The translations under genes and the position numbers were made by a program. Below, piece after piece: positions 27,137 to 35,617 of a DNA stretch of 64,000 nucleotides; position 1 is the stretch's first letter, and every line of letters starts with the position of its first letter. The notes beneath the pieces were generated by a model that saw nothing but the letters and a program-made list of their open reading frames with translations, was not told the DNA's origin and searched no databases. The DNA is from Candidatus Aalborgicola danicus (GTDB taxonomy: Bacteria; Pseudomonadota; Gammaproteobacteria; Burkholderiales; Burkholderiaceae_C). The stretch lies in NCBI GenBank assembly GCA_016703945.1, contig JADJBC010000003.1:124001-188000 (forward strand), given 5' to 3'.

Positions 27137-27823
27137 GACCCAGGCGCCGGCAAATACTGCCACTCGCGACATTACGGTTCTGATTTGGGATGCGCCGGTG
27201 CGCGTGTTTCATTGGCTGATGGCGCTGTGCTTCGCGGGCGCTTACGCAACGGCCGAGGGCGAGTCCTGGCGTTTGGTACACGTCACGCTGGGTTACACCT
27301 TGGCTGGCCTGGTGGCATTTCGCATTGTGTGGGGCTTCATCGGTACCCGCCACGCACGGTTCTCATCGTTTGTAAAAGGACCCCAAGCTGTCACGCGTTA
27401 TTGCGTTCCCTTCCCAGTGCGGAACCAGAACATCACACCGGGCACAACCCTGCCGGCGCATGGGCGATCCTCGGCATGTTGGCCTTGGCTGCCGCCATTG
27501 CGACAACAGGTTGGATGACCTACATCGACCTCGCTGGTGAGTGGGCTGAAGAATTACACGACGCAATAGCCGAAGGCATGCTGGTGTTGGTGTGTCTTCA
27601 CATTGCCGCCGTGGTGGCATCCAGCTGGTTGCACCGGGAGAACCTTCCGCGCTCCATGGTCAGCGGTCATAAGAAGGCACCATCTTCGCAGGGCATTCGC
27701 AGCACCTGGCGCAGTATTGCGGTGGCCTTAATGGTTGCTGTTCTAACATTTTGGTATTGGCAATGGCGCGACTCACCATCCGCTTCCGACCGGGCCGCGG
27801 TCACCTCCACGCCCCACCACTGA
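27105..27823 (+). pseudogene. Cytochrome b561-type membrane protein, frameshifted
   Basis: The N-terminal half (start 27105) carries the b-type signature VLIWDAPVRVFHWLMAL, with heme-ligand His, and two more helices with WRLVHVTLGYTLAGLVAFR. The frame breaks near 27400-27403. The other frame continues with RSLPSAEPEHHTGHNPAGAW, helices and CLHIAAVVASSWLHRENL, then a final anchor. Adding one T to the TT at about 27401 restores TRYLRSLPS. The whole protein (about 240 residues) is a Ni/Fe-hydrogenase/b561-type diheme subunit. Such genes commonly sit before an OmpR/kinase pair as here. It may be decay or a homopolymer error. Confidence 0.8.
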
Positions 27824-27833
27824 TAATCCGACG

Positions 27834-28505
27834 ATGCGCATTTTGCTTGCCGAAGACGACGTTTTGCTGGGGGACGGCTTGCGGGCGGGTTTGCGCCAGC
27901 TGGGTTTTCAGGTCGATTGGGTGCGGGACGGCGAGGCCGCCGAACGGGAACTCCGCGCCCAGAGTTATACGGCCGCCGTCCTGGATCTGGGTTTGCCCCG
28001 CAAAGACGGCCTCCAGGTGTTGGCGTCCATCCGCAAGGTAGGCTTGACAACACCCGTTCTGGTGTTGACCGCACGTGACACGGTACCACAGCGGGTTCTC
28101 GGTCTTGACACCGGCGCCGATGACTATGTGGTCAAACCGGTCGACCTGCACGAACTGGCCGCCAGGCTGCGCGCCTTGGTTCGCCGCTCCCACGGTCAAT
28201 CACAAGAGTGCCTGAAGGCCCAGGATGTCGTGCTCGACCCGGCAGCGCGGACCGTACGACAAGGAGACCAGCCGGTGGCCATGTCCACCCGGGAATTCGA
28301 TTTGTTGCAGGCCTTCATGCTGAGCGCCGGGCGGGTGATGTCACGCGAGCAACTCGAACAACAGCTTTACAGTTGGGGACAAGAGGTGGAAAGCAATGCC
28401 ATTGAAGTGCACATCCACAACTTGCGCCGCAAGCTGGGGGGCTCACTCATCCATACGGTGCGTGGGGTCGGGTATATGCTGTTGCGGGAAGCTCCGGTGC
28501 AGTGA
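27834..28505 (+). CDS. OmpR-family response regulator (QseB/PmrA-like)
   Basis: The protein is 223 residues. The receiver has an acidic pocket (LLAEDDVLLG), phosphorylated Asp in VLDLGLPRKDGL (51) and Lys in YVVKPVDLHEL. The C-terminal winged helix ends with EVHIHNLRRKLGGSLIHTVRGVGYML. It starts 11 bases after the cytochrome b gene and overlaps the kinase gene (GTGA). It is likely to respond to redox or envelope signals with the adjacent electron-transfer genes; that link is inference. Confidence 0.95.
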   Translation: MRILLAEDDVLLGDGLRAGLRQLGFQVDWVRDGEAAERELRAQSYTAAVLDLGLPRKDGLQVLASIRKVGLTTPVLVLTARDTVPQRVLGLDTGADDYVVKPVDLHELAARLRALVRRSHGQSQECLKAQDVVLDPAARTVRQGDQPVAMSTREFDLLQAFMLSAGRVMSREQLEQQLYSWGQEVESNAIEVHIHNLRRKLGGSLIHTVRGVGYMLLREAPVQ

Positions 28506-29860
28506 ACGCCAAGCCCCATTCGTTGCAACGCCGTTTGCTGGTTCTGGTCCTGGGGGTCGTCTCTGTGACCTGGGTGGTAACGGCCTGCCTGGTCTGGATC
28601 GACGCCCGCCACGAATTGGATGAGCTGCTCGACGGGCATCTCGCCCAAGCGGCCGCCATTCTGGTAGTGCAGCACGCGGAGGAAATGGATGAACAAGAAC
28701 ATGGGGTGGATGCGCCGTCGTTGCACCGTTACGCTCCTAAAGTGGTGTTCCAGGTATTCCACGAGGGGCAATTGACCGTGCGATCTGCCAACGCCCCGAC
28801 CCATGCAATGGCCGGAACGGGTCGTACTTTCAAAGCAGGCTTCGACAATATGGTCATTGCTGGTGTGGAATGGCGGGTTTTTTCAGCCTATGGTCCCGAG
28901 CGCGACGTGGAGGTCTTTGTTGGTGAAGAATCGCGTTCAAGGGACAGTATTTTGTGGGCCGTGCTGCGCAGCACGCTGCTGCCCATGTTGATGGCTTTGC
29001 CGCTGTTAGCGGTTAGCCTATGGTGGGCCATTTTGCGCAGTGTGGCGCCTATGCGTCTGCTCGGACTCACGCTGGCCCAGCGTCGGCCGGATGTCTTGGA
29101 GCCATTGCCATTGGGCGGCGCTCCTGCAGAAATCGCCCCCATGGTGCACGCCCTGAACGGCCTGTTTGAGCGCATTGCACGCCTGCTTGAATCGGAGCGC
29201 CGATTCACCGCCGACGCGTCCCACGAATTGCGTACGCCGATTGCCGCTATTCGGGCGCAGGCGCAAGTGGCACTGGGAGAGACCGATGATGCACAACGCC
29301 GGCGCGCGCTGAACAACACCTTGTTGGGCTGTGACCGGGCGATTCATCTGGTCGACCAGCTCCTGACCTTGTCGCGCCTGGATGCTGCGGCGGGACCCAC
29401 CATGGCGGCGGTTGATCTGAGTGCAATGGTTCGGCAGGTGGTTGCCGATCTGGCGCCCAAGGCCATCGCAAAAGGACAGTCGCTGGAGTTGGAAAGCGCA
29501 GTGCCCTGCGCGTTCGCCTGCAACGACGTTTTGGTTAGCGTTTTGGTGCACAACCTGATCGACAACGCTTTGCGTTATTGCCCGGCATCATCCAACATCC
29601 TCATCACGGTGCGGGCGCAAGGTGCGGGCGTATTGCTTCGTGTGGAGGACGACGGGCCGGGAATGGCCGAGGCGGACATCGCTCGGCTGGGCGAACGCTT
29701 TTTCCGCGTGACCGGTAGCGAGGAAGTTGGCAGCGGCTTGGGGTGGTCCATCGTGCGACGCATCGCAGACGCGCATCACTTGTTTATTACGATTGCACAT
29801 TCACAGGCATTGGGCGGTCTGTCGGTGACGCTGTCCAGCGGTACACCGGCTGTGGAATAG
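28502..29860 (+). CDS. Sensor histidine kinase (QseC-like)
   Basis: This 452-residue kinase starts at GTG, overlapping the regulator's stop. It has membrane helices near residues 13-35 and 155-180, a periplasmic sensor of about 120 residues, a HAMP-like linker, and a DHp helix with His in DASHELRTPIAAIRAQ. The ATPase domain has N box HNLIDNALRYC, G1 VEDDGPGM and G2 GSGLGWSIV. It pairs with the OmpR regulator immediately upstream. Confidence 0.95.
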   Translation: MNAKPHSLQRRLLVLVLGVVSVTWVVTACLVWIDARHELDELLDGHLAQAAAILVVQHAEEMDEQEHGVDAPSLHRYAPKVVFQVFHEGQLTVRSANAPTHAMAGTGRTFKAGFDNMVIAGVEWRVFSAYGPERDVEVFVGEESRSRDSILWAVLRSTLLPMLMALPLLAVSLWWAILRSVAPMRLLGLTLAQRRPDVLEPLPLGGAPAEIAPMVHALNGLFERIARLLESERRFTADASHELRTPIAAIRAQAQVALGETDDAQRRRALNNTLLGCDRAIHLVDQLLTLSRLDAAAGPTMAAVDLSAMVRQVVADLAPKAIAKGQSLELESAVPCAFACNDVLVSVLVHNLIDNALRYCPASSNILITVRAQGAGVLLRVEDDGPGMAEADIARLGERFFRVTGSEEVGSGLGWSIVRRIADAHHLFITIAHSQALGGLSVTLSSGTPAVE

Positions 29861-30004
29861 ACCGATGCCGTATCTGCATCAACGTGTGGGAATTACGGGC
29901 CGAATCCGAGCGCTACGTCGGGGGCCGACGTCTACAATGCAAAGCCCATAACAGGGCACCGGGCCGTGCTCCGCAGCATCGTCCCGCCCCGCAGAGGATG
30001 CAAG

Positions 30005-32362
30005 ATGCCAAATCAGACACCCATTTTTCCCAAGGGCCCTGTTTCCAGTTCCGCGGAAAAGAAAGCGCAGTTGCGCCATGCGGCACTGGAGTACCACGAG
30101 TTCCCGACACCGGGCAAGATCGCGGTGGCAGCCACCAAACAACTGGTCAACCAACACGATCTGGCGTTGGCATATTCCCCTGGCGTCGCGGCCCCTTGCG
30201 AAGAAATCGTCAGGGACCCCAACAACGCATTTAAGTACACCAGTCGCGGCAATCTGGTAGCCGTCATCACCAACGGCACGGCCGTGCTGGGCTTGGGCGA
30301 CATCGGGCCTCTTGCCTCCAAGCCCGTCATGGAAGGCAAAGGCGTTCTGTTCAAGAAGTTCGCCGGCATTGATGTGTTCGACCTCGAAATCGACGAGAAA
30401 CACGACCTTGACAAATTGGTCGACATCATCGCATCGCTGGAGCCAACGTTTGGCGGCATCAATCTGGAAGACATCAAGGCCCCGGACTGTTTTTATGTTG
30501 AACGCAAGCTGCGCGAGCGCATGAAGATTCCGGTCTTCCATGACGACCAGCACGGCACGGCGATTTGTGTCGGTGCCGCCATCCTGAATGGCTTAAAGGT
30601 AGTGGGCAAGGACCCCAAAACGGTGAAACTGGTTACTTCAGGCGCCGGTGCGGCTGCACTGGCTTGCCTGGGCTTGCTGGTCAAGCTGGGCATTCCACGC
30701 GAGAACATTTGGGTCACTGACCTGGCGGGCCTGGTTTATGAGGGCCGCGTGGAGTTGATGGATGACGACAAGGCGGTCTTCGCCCAAAGGACCAGCCAGC
30801 GCACCCTGCGCGAGGCCATCGCCGGTGCGGATATCTTCTTGGGCCTGTCGGCCGGAGGTGTGCTCAAGGCCGACATGGTGAAATCCATGGCTGCCAAGCC
30901 CCTGATTTTTGCGCTGGCGAACCCCACGCCCGAAATCTTGCCGGAGGAAGTTCATGCGGTGCGCAGCGACGCCGTCATGGCAACTGGCCGCACCGACTAC
31001 CCCAACCAGGTCAACAACGTTCTGTGTTTCCCGTACATATTTCGTGGCGCACTGGATGCCGGAGCCTCCACCATCACGCTGGAGATGGAAATCGCTGCCG
31101 TGCATGCGATCGCCGATCTGGCGCAGGCCGAACAAAGTGAAGTGGTTGCAGCGGCCTACTCCGGGGAACAATTGGCGTTTGGCCCAGACTATCTGATTCC
31201 CAAGCCGTTCGACCCGCGGTTGATGATGAAAATTGCGCCGGCTGTGGCCCAGGCGGCTGCCGACAGCGGCGTGGCCTTGCGACCCATTGCGGACATGGAC
31301 GCTTACCGAGAGAAGCTGCAAAGTTTCGTTTACGCGTCCGGCACCATCATGAAGCCGATATTTACTGCCGCAAAGAAGGCACTCAAAAAACGCGTGGCTT
31401 TTGCAGAGGGCGAGGACGAGCGGGTCCTGCGTGCCGCCCAGATCGTTGTGGACGAACACATCGCCTTGCCCACGCTGATTGGTCGCCCGGGCGTGATCGC
31501 CGAGCGCGTGGAGAAATTTGGCCTCCGCCTAAAACAGGGCGTCGACTACAACGTGGTCAATGTGGAGCAGGACCATCGCTACCGCGACTTCTGGCAAACC
31601 TACCACCGGATGACAGAGCGCAAAGGCGTCACGGCGCAAATGGCCAAGATCGAAATGCGCCGACGCCTCACGCTCATTGGCACCATGCTCCTCCACAAGG
31701 GGGACGTGGACGGTCTGATCTGCGGCACATGGGGCACCACCTCCGTGCATTTGCAATACATCGACCAGGTCATTGGCAAACGCGCGGCGTCGGGTGTGGA
31801 TGCGACACCCGACGTTCCCATCTACGCCTGCATGAACGGCCTCATGTTGCCGGGTCGTCAAGTATTCCTGGTCGACACCCATGTCAACTATGACCCCACT
31901 GCGCCGGAATTGGCAAAGATCACCATCATGGCAGCTGAAGAAATGCGGCGCTTTGGCCTTCGGCCCAAGGCGGCCCTGCTCAGCCATTCCAATTTCGGCA
32001 GCAGCAATGAACCCAGTGCACTGAAGATGCGCCAGACTTTGATCCTGCTGCAAACGCTGGCGCCGTGGCTTGAGGTGGATGGTGAAATGCACGGTGATGT
32101 GGCGCTTGATGGAGCCGCTCGCATGGCCTTGATGCCCAATAGTGCCTTGCACGGCGATGCCAATTTGCTGGTTCTGCCGAACATCGATGCCGCCAATATT
32201 GCCTACAACCTGCTAAAAACGGCGGCCGGCGGCAACATCGCTATTGGCCCGGTTCTGTTGGGCGCAGCCAAACCTGTGCATGTGCTCACTGCCAGCACCA
32301 CGGTGCGCCGCATCGTCAACATGACGGCCTTGACCGTGGCAGACGCTAACGCTGTTCGGTGA
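30005..32362 (+). CDS. maeB: NADP-dependent malic enzyme with phosphotransacetylase-like domain
   Basis: This 785-residue MaeB-type enzyme converts malate to pyruvate and CO2 with NADP. Residues 1-430 are the malic enzyme core: YHEFPTPGKIAVAATKQL, the substrate site VFHDDQHGTAICVGAAILN and the NAD(P) fold (VTSGAGAAALACLGLL). Residues about 445-785 are a phosphate acetyltransferase-like domain, which in MaeB is regulatory and binds acetyl-CoA rather than acting as an enzyme. ATG 30005 follows AGAGGA. It may feed NADPH to fatty acid or PHA synthesis. A hairpin terminator follows. Confidence 0.96.
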   Translation: MPNQTPIFPKGPVSSSAEKKAQLRHAALEYHEFPTPGKIAVAATKQLVNQHDLALAYSPGVAAPCEEIVRDPNNAFKYTSRGNLVAVITNGTAVLGLGDIGPLASKPVMEGKGVLFKKFAGIDVFDLEIDEKHDLDKLVDIIASLEPTFGGINLEDIKAPDCFYVERKLRERMKIPVFHDDQHGTAICVGAAILNGLKVVGKDPKTVKLVTSGAGAAALACLGLLVKLGIPRENIWVTDLAGLVYEGRVELMDDDKAVFAQRTSQRTLREAIAGADIFLGLSAGGVLKADMVKSMAAKPLIFALANPTPEILPEEVHAVRSDAVMATGRTDYPNQVNNVLCFPYIFRGALDAGASTITLEMEIAAVHAIADLAQAEQSEVVAAAYSGEQLAFGPDYLIPKPFDPRLMMKIAPAVAQAAADSGVALRPIADMDAYREKLQSFVYASGTIMKPIFTAAKKALKKRVAFAEGEDERVLRAAQIVVDEHIALPTLIGRPGVIAERVEKFGLRLKQGVDYNVVNVEQDHRYRDFWQTYHRMTERKGVTAQMAKIEMRRRLTLIGTMLLHKGDVDGLICGTWGTTSVHLQYIDQVIGKRAASGVDATPDVPIYACMNGLMLPGRQVFLVDTHVNYDPTAPELAKITIMAAEEMRRFGLRPKAALLSHSNFGSSNEPSALKMRQTLILLQTLAPWLEVDGEMHGDVALDGAARMALMPNSALHGDANLLVLPNIDAANIAYNLLKTAAGGNIAIGPVLLGAAKPVHVLTASTTVRRIVNMTALTVADANAVR

Positions 32363-32412
32363 GGTTTTCCACAACAGTTAGCATTCACTTACGGAAAAAT
32401 CAAAATCAAAGA

Positions 32413-32446
32413 CCTTGCCCAAAAGTTGGGCAAGGCCTTGCTTTTT
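32413..32446 (+). terminator. Rho-independent terminator after maeB
   Basis: The 10-bp stem is CCTTGCCCAA (32413-32422) / TTGGGCAAGG (32426-32435) with a 3-base loop, followed after six bases by TTTTT (32442-32446). It lies 50 bases after the maeB stop. Confidence 0.8.
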
Positions 32447-32513
32447 CGAGCGAAATGCGTGACACTACCCGCTTAGGTTTCCCGGGTTAACCCGTAGTCG
32501 CTTGAGAGGTTTC

Positions 32514-32900
32514 ATGTTGCGCAGAGGGTTACTTAAGTTAGTGCTTACCAGCGTTTTGCTGGCTCTAAGCCTGATGAATCAAGGCACGCACGCAAAAGAG
32601 TCCATCTCTTTTGCTGCAACAGTTTCATTGGGCCAATTACCTCCGCAAGGCGTTGAGACTTACCAACTGATCCGTCAGGGTGGTCCTTTTCCTTTTGAGA
32701 AGGACGGAGTGATTTTTGGTAACCGGGAACGCTTGCTGCCTATGCAGAAGCGAGGATATTACCGCGAGTACACCGTAAAGACACCGCGCTCCCGCGGACG
32801 GGGCACTCGGCGAATTGTGTGCGGCGGTCAGGCGACTGCGCCAGATGCGTGTTATTACACGGCAGATCACTATGCGAGCTTTCGCAAGATCGTGCCTTAG
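32514..32900 (+). CDS. Secreted guanyl-specific ribonuclease (barnase/RNase Sa family)
   Basis: This 128-residue protein has a signal peptide (KLVLTSVLLALSLMNQGTHA-K) and an RNase N1/T1-type domain: LPPQGVETYQLIRQGGPFPF, DGVIFGNRERLLP with catalytic Glu/Arg context, YYREYTVKTP, and the C-terminal block CYYTADHYASFRKI containing the catalytic His of this family. It cleaves RNA after guanosine. GAGAGG precedes ATG 32514. The next gene encodes a barstar-type inhibitor, as expected for a cell that makes such an enzyme. Confidence 0.9.
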   Translation: MLRRGLLKLVLTSVLLALSLMNQGTHAKESISFAATVSLGQLPPQGVETYQLIRQGGPFPFEKDGVIFGNRERLLPMQKRGYYREYTVKTPRSRGRGTRRIVCGGQATAPDACYYTADHYASFRKIVP

Positions 32901-32934
32901 AGCTATTTTTTTATTTTAAGAAAGAGATGTGGGG

Positions 32935-33336
32935 ATGGAAATGCCACTTCGAACAGTCAGAACCAACATCGTGCAGTCGATACGCGCCTTCCGGGTGCCC
33001 GATTTGCAGGAAGCTGCCCAGTCTCTGGGTCATCACTTCCTGTACGCCAACCTGGCTGACGCCCAGACCAAGCAAGACGTGCTTGACATGATTGGCCAGC
33101 AATTCAAGCTGCCAGCCCATGTCGGCAAGAACTTCGACGCGCTGTATGACAGCATGACCGATCCGGTACACAAGTCAGGCCCGCAACCTGGTTTTATTGC
33201 CGTGTTGGAGCATATTCCGGCGAACACCAAGTTCGACAAGGAAGCACGCGAGCAGTTGCTGGATATCTTTCGTGACACCGCTGACTATTGGGGGGACCGA
33301 AAAATACCCTTCCGATGCTTCTATTCTTTTCTGTAG
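32935..33336 (+). CDS. Barstar family ribonuclease inhibitor
   Basis: The product is 133 residues. The barstar fold spans about residues 15-125: FRVPDLQEAAQSLGHHFLYA, FKLPAHVGKNFDALYDSMTD (the central helix that binds the nuclease active site), then FIAVLEHIPANTKFDKEARE and ADYWGDRKIPFRCFY. No signal peptide is present, so it stays in the cytoplasm and blocks the RNase before export. The start is 32935, or possibly GTG 32929 or ATG 32941. It lies 34 bases after the RNase gene. Confidence 0.92.
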   Translation: MEMPLRTVRTNIVQSIRAFRVPDLQEAAQSLGHHFLYANLADAQTKQDVLDMIGQQFKLPAHVGKNFDALYDSMTDPVHKSGPQPGFIAVLEHIPANTKFDKEAREQLLDIFRDTADYWGDRKIPFRCFYSFL

Positions 33337-33370
33337 CCCGTTCTGCACACACCAGCCAAGCAGAACGGGC
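33336..33370 (+). terminator. Strong hairpin directly after barstar
   Basis: An 11-bp perfect stem GCCCGTTCTGC (33336-33346) / GCAGAACGGGC (33360-33370) with a 13-base loop starts at the last base of the barstar stop codon. No T-run follows, so it may act as an mRNA end stabiliser, a pause site or a weak terminator. Confidence 0.55.
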
Positions 33371-33590
33371 GAATGAGGCTAACGGAACCACCGCACAATC
33401 TCCTGCCATTGCCGGTATCGAGATGAGCGCTGAGTCCGGCGAGAAGATGCCAACCGACAAGTTGTTGGATGTATCACCCCTTGCCTTGCGCATGAGCAGT
33501 CCCTTCAATTCGGGGTACTGGCTCGCCGCAGCGTAAACCACTGACCTGCCTGCTGGGGTCTCTGACCTCAGCAACAACACAACTTCCAAG
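33371..33590 (+). other. Gene-free stretch between two hairpins
   Basis: No convincing gene is seen. An open frame of 82 codons (33288-33536) overlaps barstar out of frame and has no ribosome site or family features. An imperfect palindrome (CTGGGGTCTCTGACCTCAG, about 33553-33571) precedes the terminator at 33591. The layout would suit a small RNA ending at that terminator, but no promoter is evident. Confidence 0.3.
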
Positions 33591-33617
33591 AAGCCCATCC
33601 CAGTGATGGGCTTTTTT
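33591..33617 (+). terminator. Rho-independent terminator before hemN
   Basis: The 9-bp stem AAGCCCATC (33591-33599) / GATGGGCTT (33605-33613) has a 5-base loop and a run of six T (33612-33617). It ends either the RNase-barstar transcript or a small RNA from the intergenic stretch. Confidence 0.8.
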
Positions 33618-33699
33618 GATGTGATGCGCGGTACTATCCTCGATCTGCCGCATGCACACACGCCTGCCAAGGGCGGTTACAAAAAACCTGGATTTCGCA

Positions 33700-35091
33700 A
33701 TGACACACACTGCACCCGACATGGAAATTTCCGAGGAACTAGTCCGCAGGTTCGACAAACTGGGGCCCCGCTACACCTCCTACCCTACGGCGGACCGGTT
33801 TCATACCGCATTTGTGGACGAGACTTACGGTACCTACCTGGATCAGCGCGCGGACCGATCCGCCAATCCACCCCTGTCCATCTACGTTCATCTGCCATTT
33901 TGTGAATCACTATGCTATTTTTGTGCCTGCAACAAAATCATCACCAAAGACCATGAGCGCGTAGGTGAATACCTGCGCTACCTGGACCAGGAAATGGCAT
34001 TGGTCTGCGCACGCATCGGCAAGGATCGCAAGGCCGTGCAACTTCACCTGGGCGGGGGAACGCCGACTTTTTTCAATGCCGAAGAACTGGGTCGGCTGAT
34101 GGCCATGCTGCGCAAACATTTCGCGTTCACCGAAGACGCTGAATTGGGCGTGGAAATTGATCCACGAACCGTGCAGCCGGACACCTTGTCGATGCTGTCG
34201 GGTCTGGGCTTCAATCGCAACAGTTTTGGCGTCCAGGATTTTGACCCCGAGGTACAAAAGGCGGTGAATCGCATTCAGCCGCTGGAGATGGTGGAGCAGG
34301 CGGTGATCGAAAGCCGCAGGGCCAACTTCCAGTCGATCAATGCCGACCTGATCTACGGCCTGCCAAAACAAACACTGGAGAGTTTTGGCCGCACACTGGA
34401 CAACCTGATTCGGGTGTCTCCGGACCGCATCGCGTTGTACAACTATGCCCATTTGCCCAGCCGGTTCAAGGCGCAGCGCTTGATTGTTTCAAGTGACCTG
34501 CCGTCGGCCGAGTTGCGCCTGCAGATCTTTTTGATGTCCATGCGCCGCCTGCTGGATGCGGGTTACGTCTACATCGGGCTGGACCATTTCTCCAAACCGG
34601 ACGACGAACTGAACAAGGCACGCCTGGACCGCACCCTGCACCGTAACTTCCAGGGTTACACGACGCGAGCCGAGTGCGACCTGATTGGCCTCGGGGTCTC
34701 CGCCATCAGCAAAGTGGGCAATTCCTACAGCCAGGGGGTGCGCACCGTCAGCGCGTATTACCAACATATCGACGCCGGGCGCCTACCGATCGAAAAGGGC
34801 TTTGAACTCAGCCAGGACGATGTGCTGCGGCGCGACATCATCATGACCTTGATGTGCAGTGCGCCGGTCGAATTCGATGCCATCAACCGCCGCTACGGCA
34901 TCCATTTCACCGACTATTTTTCGCCCGAGTTGGAGCGTTTGAAGCCTTACGAGGAGGCCGGTCTGATCACTCTAGACGGCGAGGCTATTCGGGTCACGCC
35001 CAAAGGCCGCCTGTTTGTCCGCGCCAGCGGCATGGTGTTTGACAAATACCTGGGCCAACCCACAACGTCCACCTACTCCAAGCTCATCTGA
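33700..35091 (+). CDS. hemN: Oxygen-independent coproporphyrinogen III oxidase
   Basis: This 463-residue radical SAM enzyme decarboxylates coproporphyrinogen III in anaerobic heme synthesis. The start region LGPRYTSYPTADRFH and the cluster motif CESLCYFCACNK (CX3CX2CXC) identify it as true HemN rather than the HemW chaperone. The C-terminal domain (DVLRRDIIMTLMCSAPVEFDAI) is present. ATG 33700 is taken as the start. It is convergent with nsrR. It fits an organism that lives with little oxygen. Confidence 0.95.
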   Translation: MTHTAPDMEISEELVRRFDKLGPRYTSYPTADRFHTAFVDETYGTYLDQRADRSANPPLSIYVHLPFCESLCYFCACNKIITKDHERVGEYLRYLDQEMALVCARIGKDRKAVQLHLGGGTPTFFNAEELGRLMAMLRKHFAFTEDAELGVEIDPRTVQPDTLSMLSGLGFNRNSFGVQDFDPEVQKAVNRIQPLEMVEQAVIESRRANFQSINADLIYGLPKQTLESFGRTLDNLIRVSPDRIALYNYAHLPSRFKAQRLIVSSDLPSAELRLQIFLMSMRRLLDAGYVYIGLDHFSKPDDELNKARLDRTLHRNFQGYTTRAECDLIGLGVSAISKVGNSYSQGVRTVSAYYQHIDAGRLPIEKGFELSQDDVLRRDIIMTLMCSAPVEFDAINRRYGIHFTDYFSPELERLKPYEEAGLITLDGEAIRVTPKGRLFVRASGMVFDKYLGQPTTSTYSKLI

Positions 35092-35122
35092 CACTTCATT
35101 GTGCAGGGAGCGAAAAGGCCGA

Positions 35123-35593
35123 TCAACGGGGCGCAGGGGGCCTGCTGGTGAACACCATCGGCTGAAAATCGCTAACGGTGGATGGGCGACCCGTCGCGGG
35201 CACTAGTTTGTCCAGCGTGACGCCGTCCAAAACCTGCAGGTAGGCGGCTGTTGCGGCCCCCAGCGTATCCTCCAGAACACAATTGGAGGCGAAAACGCAG
35301 CGATTGCCTTCGCGGTCAAAACACTCCGCCATGTGGAAATCGGTCTCTGTCTGGCGCACCAGCGCTCCGATATTGATGTCTTGCGGCTCCGCCCCCAGCT
35401 TCAAGCCGCCATTGCGGCCGCGCACGGTGGTCACCAGCCCGATCTGACCCAAGTGATGCACCACCTTGGTCAGGTGGTTTTTGGAGATGGTGTGCAGGGT
35501 CGCGATGTCCTGAATGGTGACCAGGCGCTCACGGTTCACGGCCAAATACATCAGCGTTCGTAGTGCGTAGTCGGTATAGGTGGTCAGTCGCAT
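35123..35593 (-). CDS. nsrR: Rrf2 family nitric oxide-sensing repressor NsrR
   Basis: This 156-residue regulator begins MRLTTYTDYALRTLMYLAVN with a winged helix (ISKNHLTKVVHHLGQIGLVTTVRGRNGG). The three cluster cysteines in the pattern AECFDREGNRCVFASNC (spacing CX7CX5C) match NsrR rather than IscR. NsrR loses its Fe-S cluster on NO and derepresses NO detoxification genes; no hmp or nor gene is in the window. Confidence 0.92.
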   Translation of the reverse strand: MRLTTYTDYALRTLMYLAVNRERLVTIQDIATLHTISKNHLTKVVHHLGQIGLVTTVRGRNGGLKLGAEPQDINIGALVRQTETDFHMAECFDREGNRCVFASNCVLEDTLGAATAAYLQVLDGVTLDKLVPATGRPSTVSDFQPMVFTSRPPAPR

Positions 35594-35617
35594 GGGGTGT
35601 CCTCTACCTGAAAAGGG

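Noticed and set aside
33288..33536. Possible 82-residue gene after barstar
   Set aside because: It overlaps barstar out of frame, lacks a ribosome site and shows no recognisable sequence; the region is better described by its two hairpins.
33618..33699. Possible Fnr/Anr box before hemN
   Set aside because: Only a half-site (TTGAT at 33616-33620) is seen without a matching ATCAA at the right spacing.
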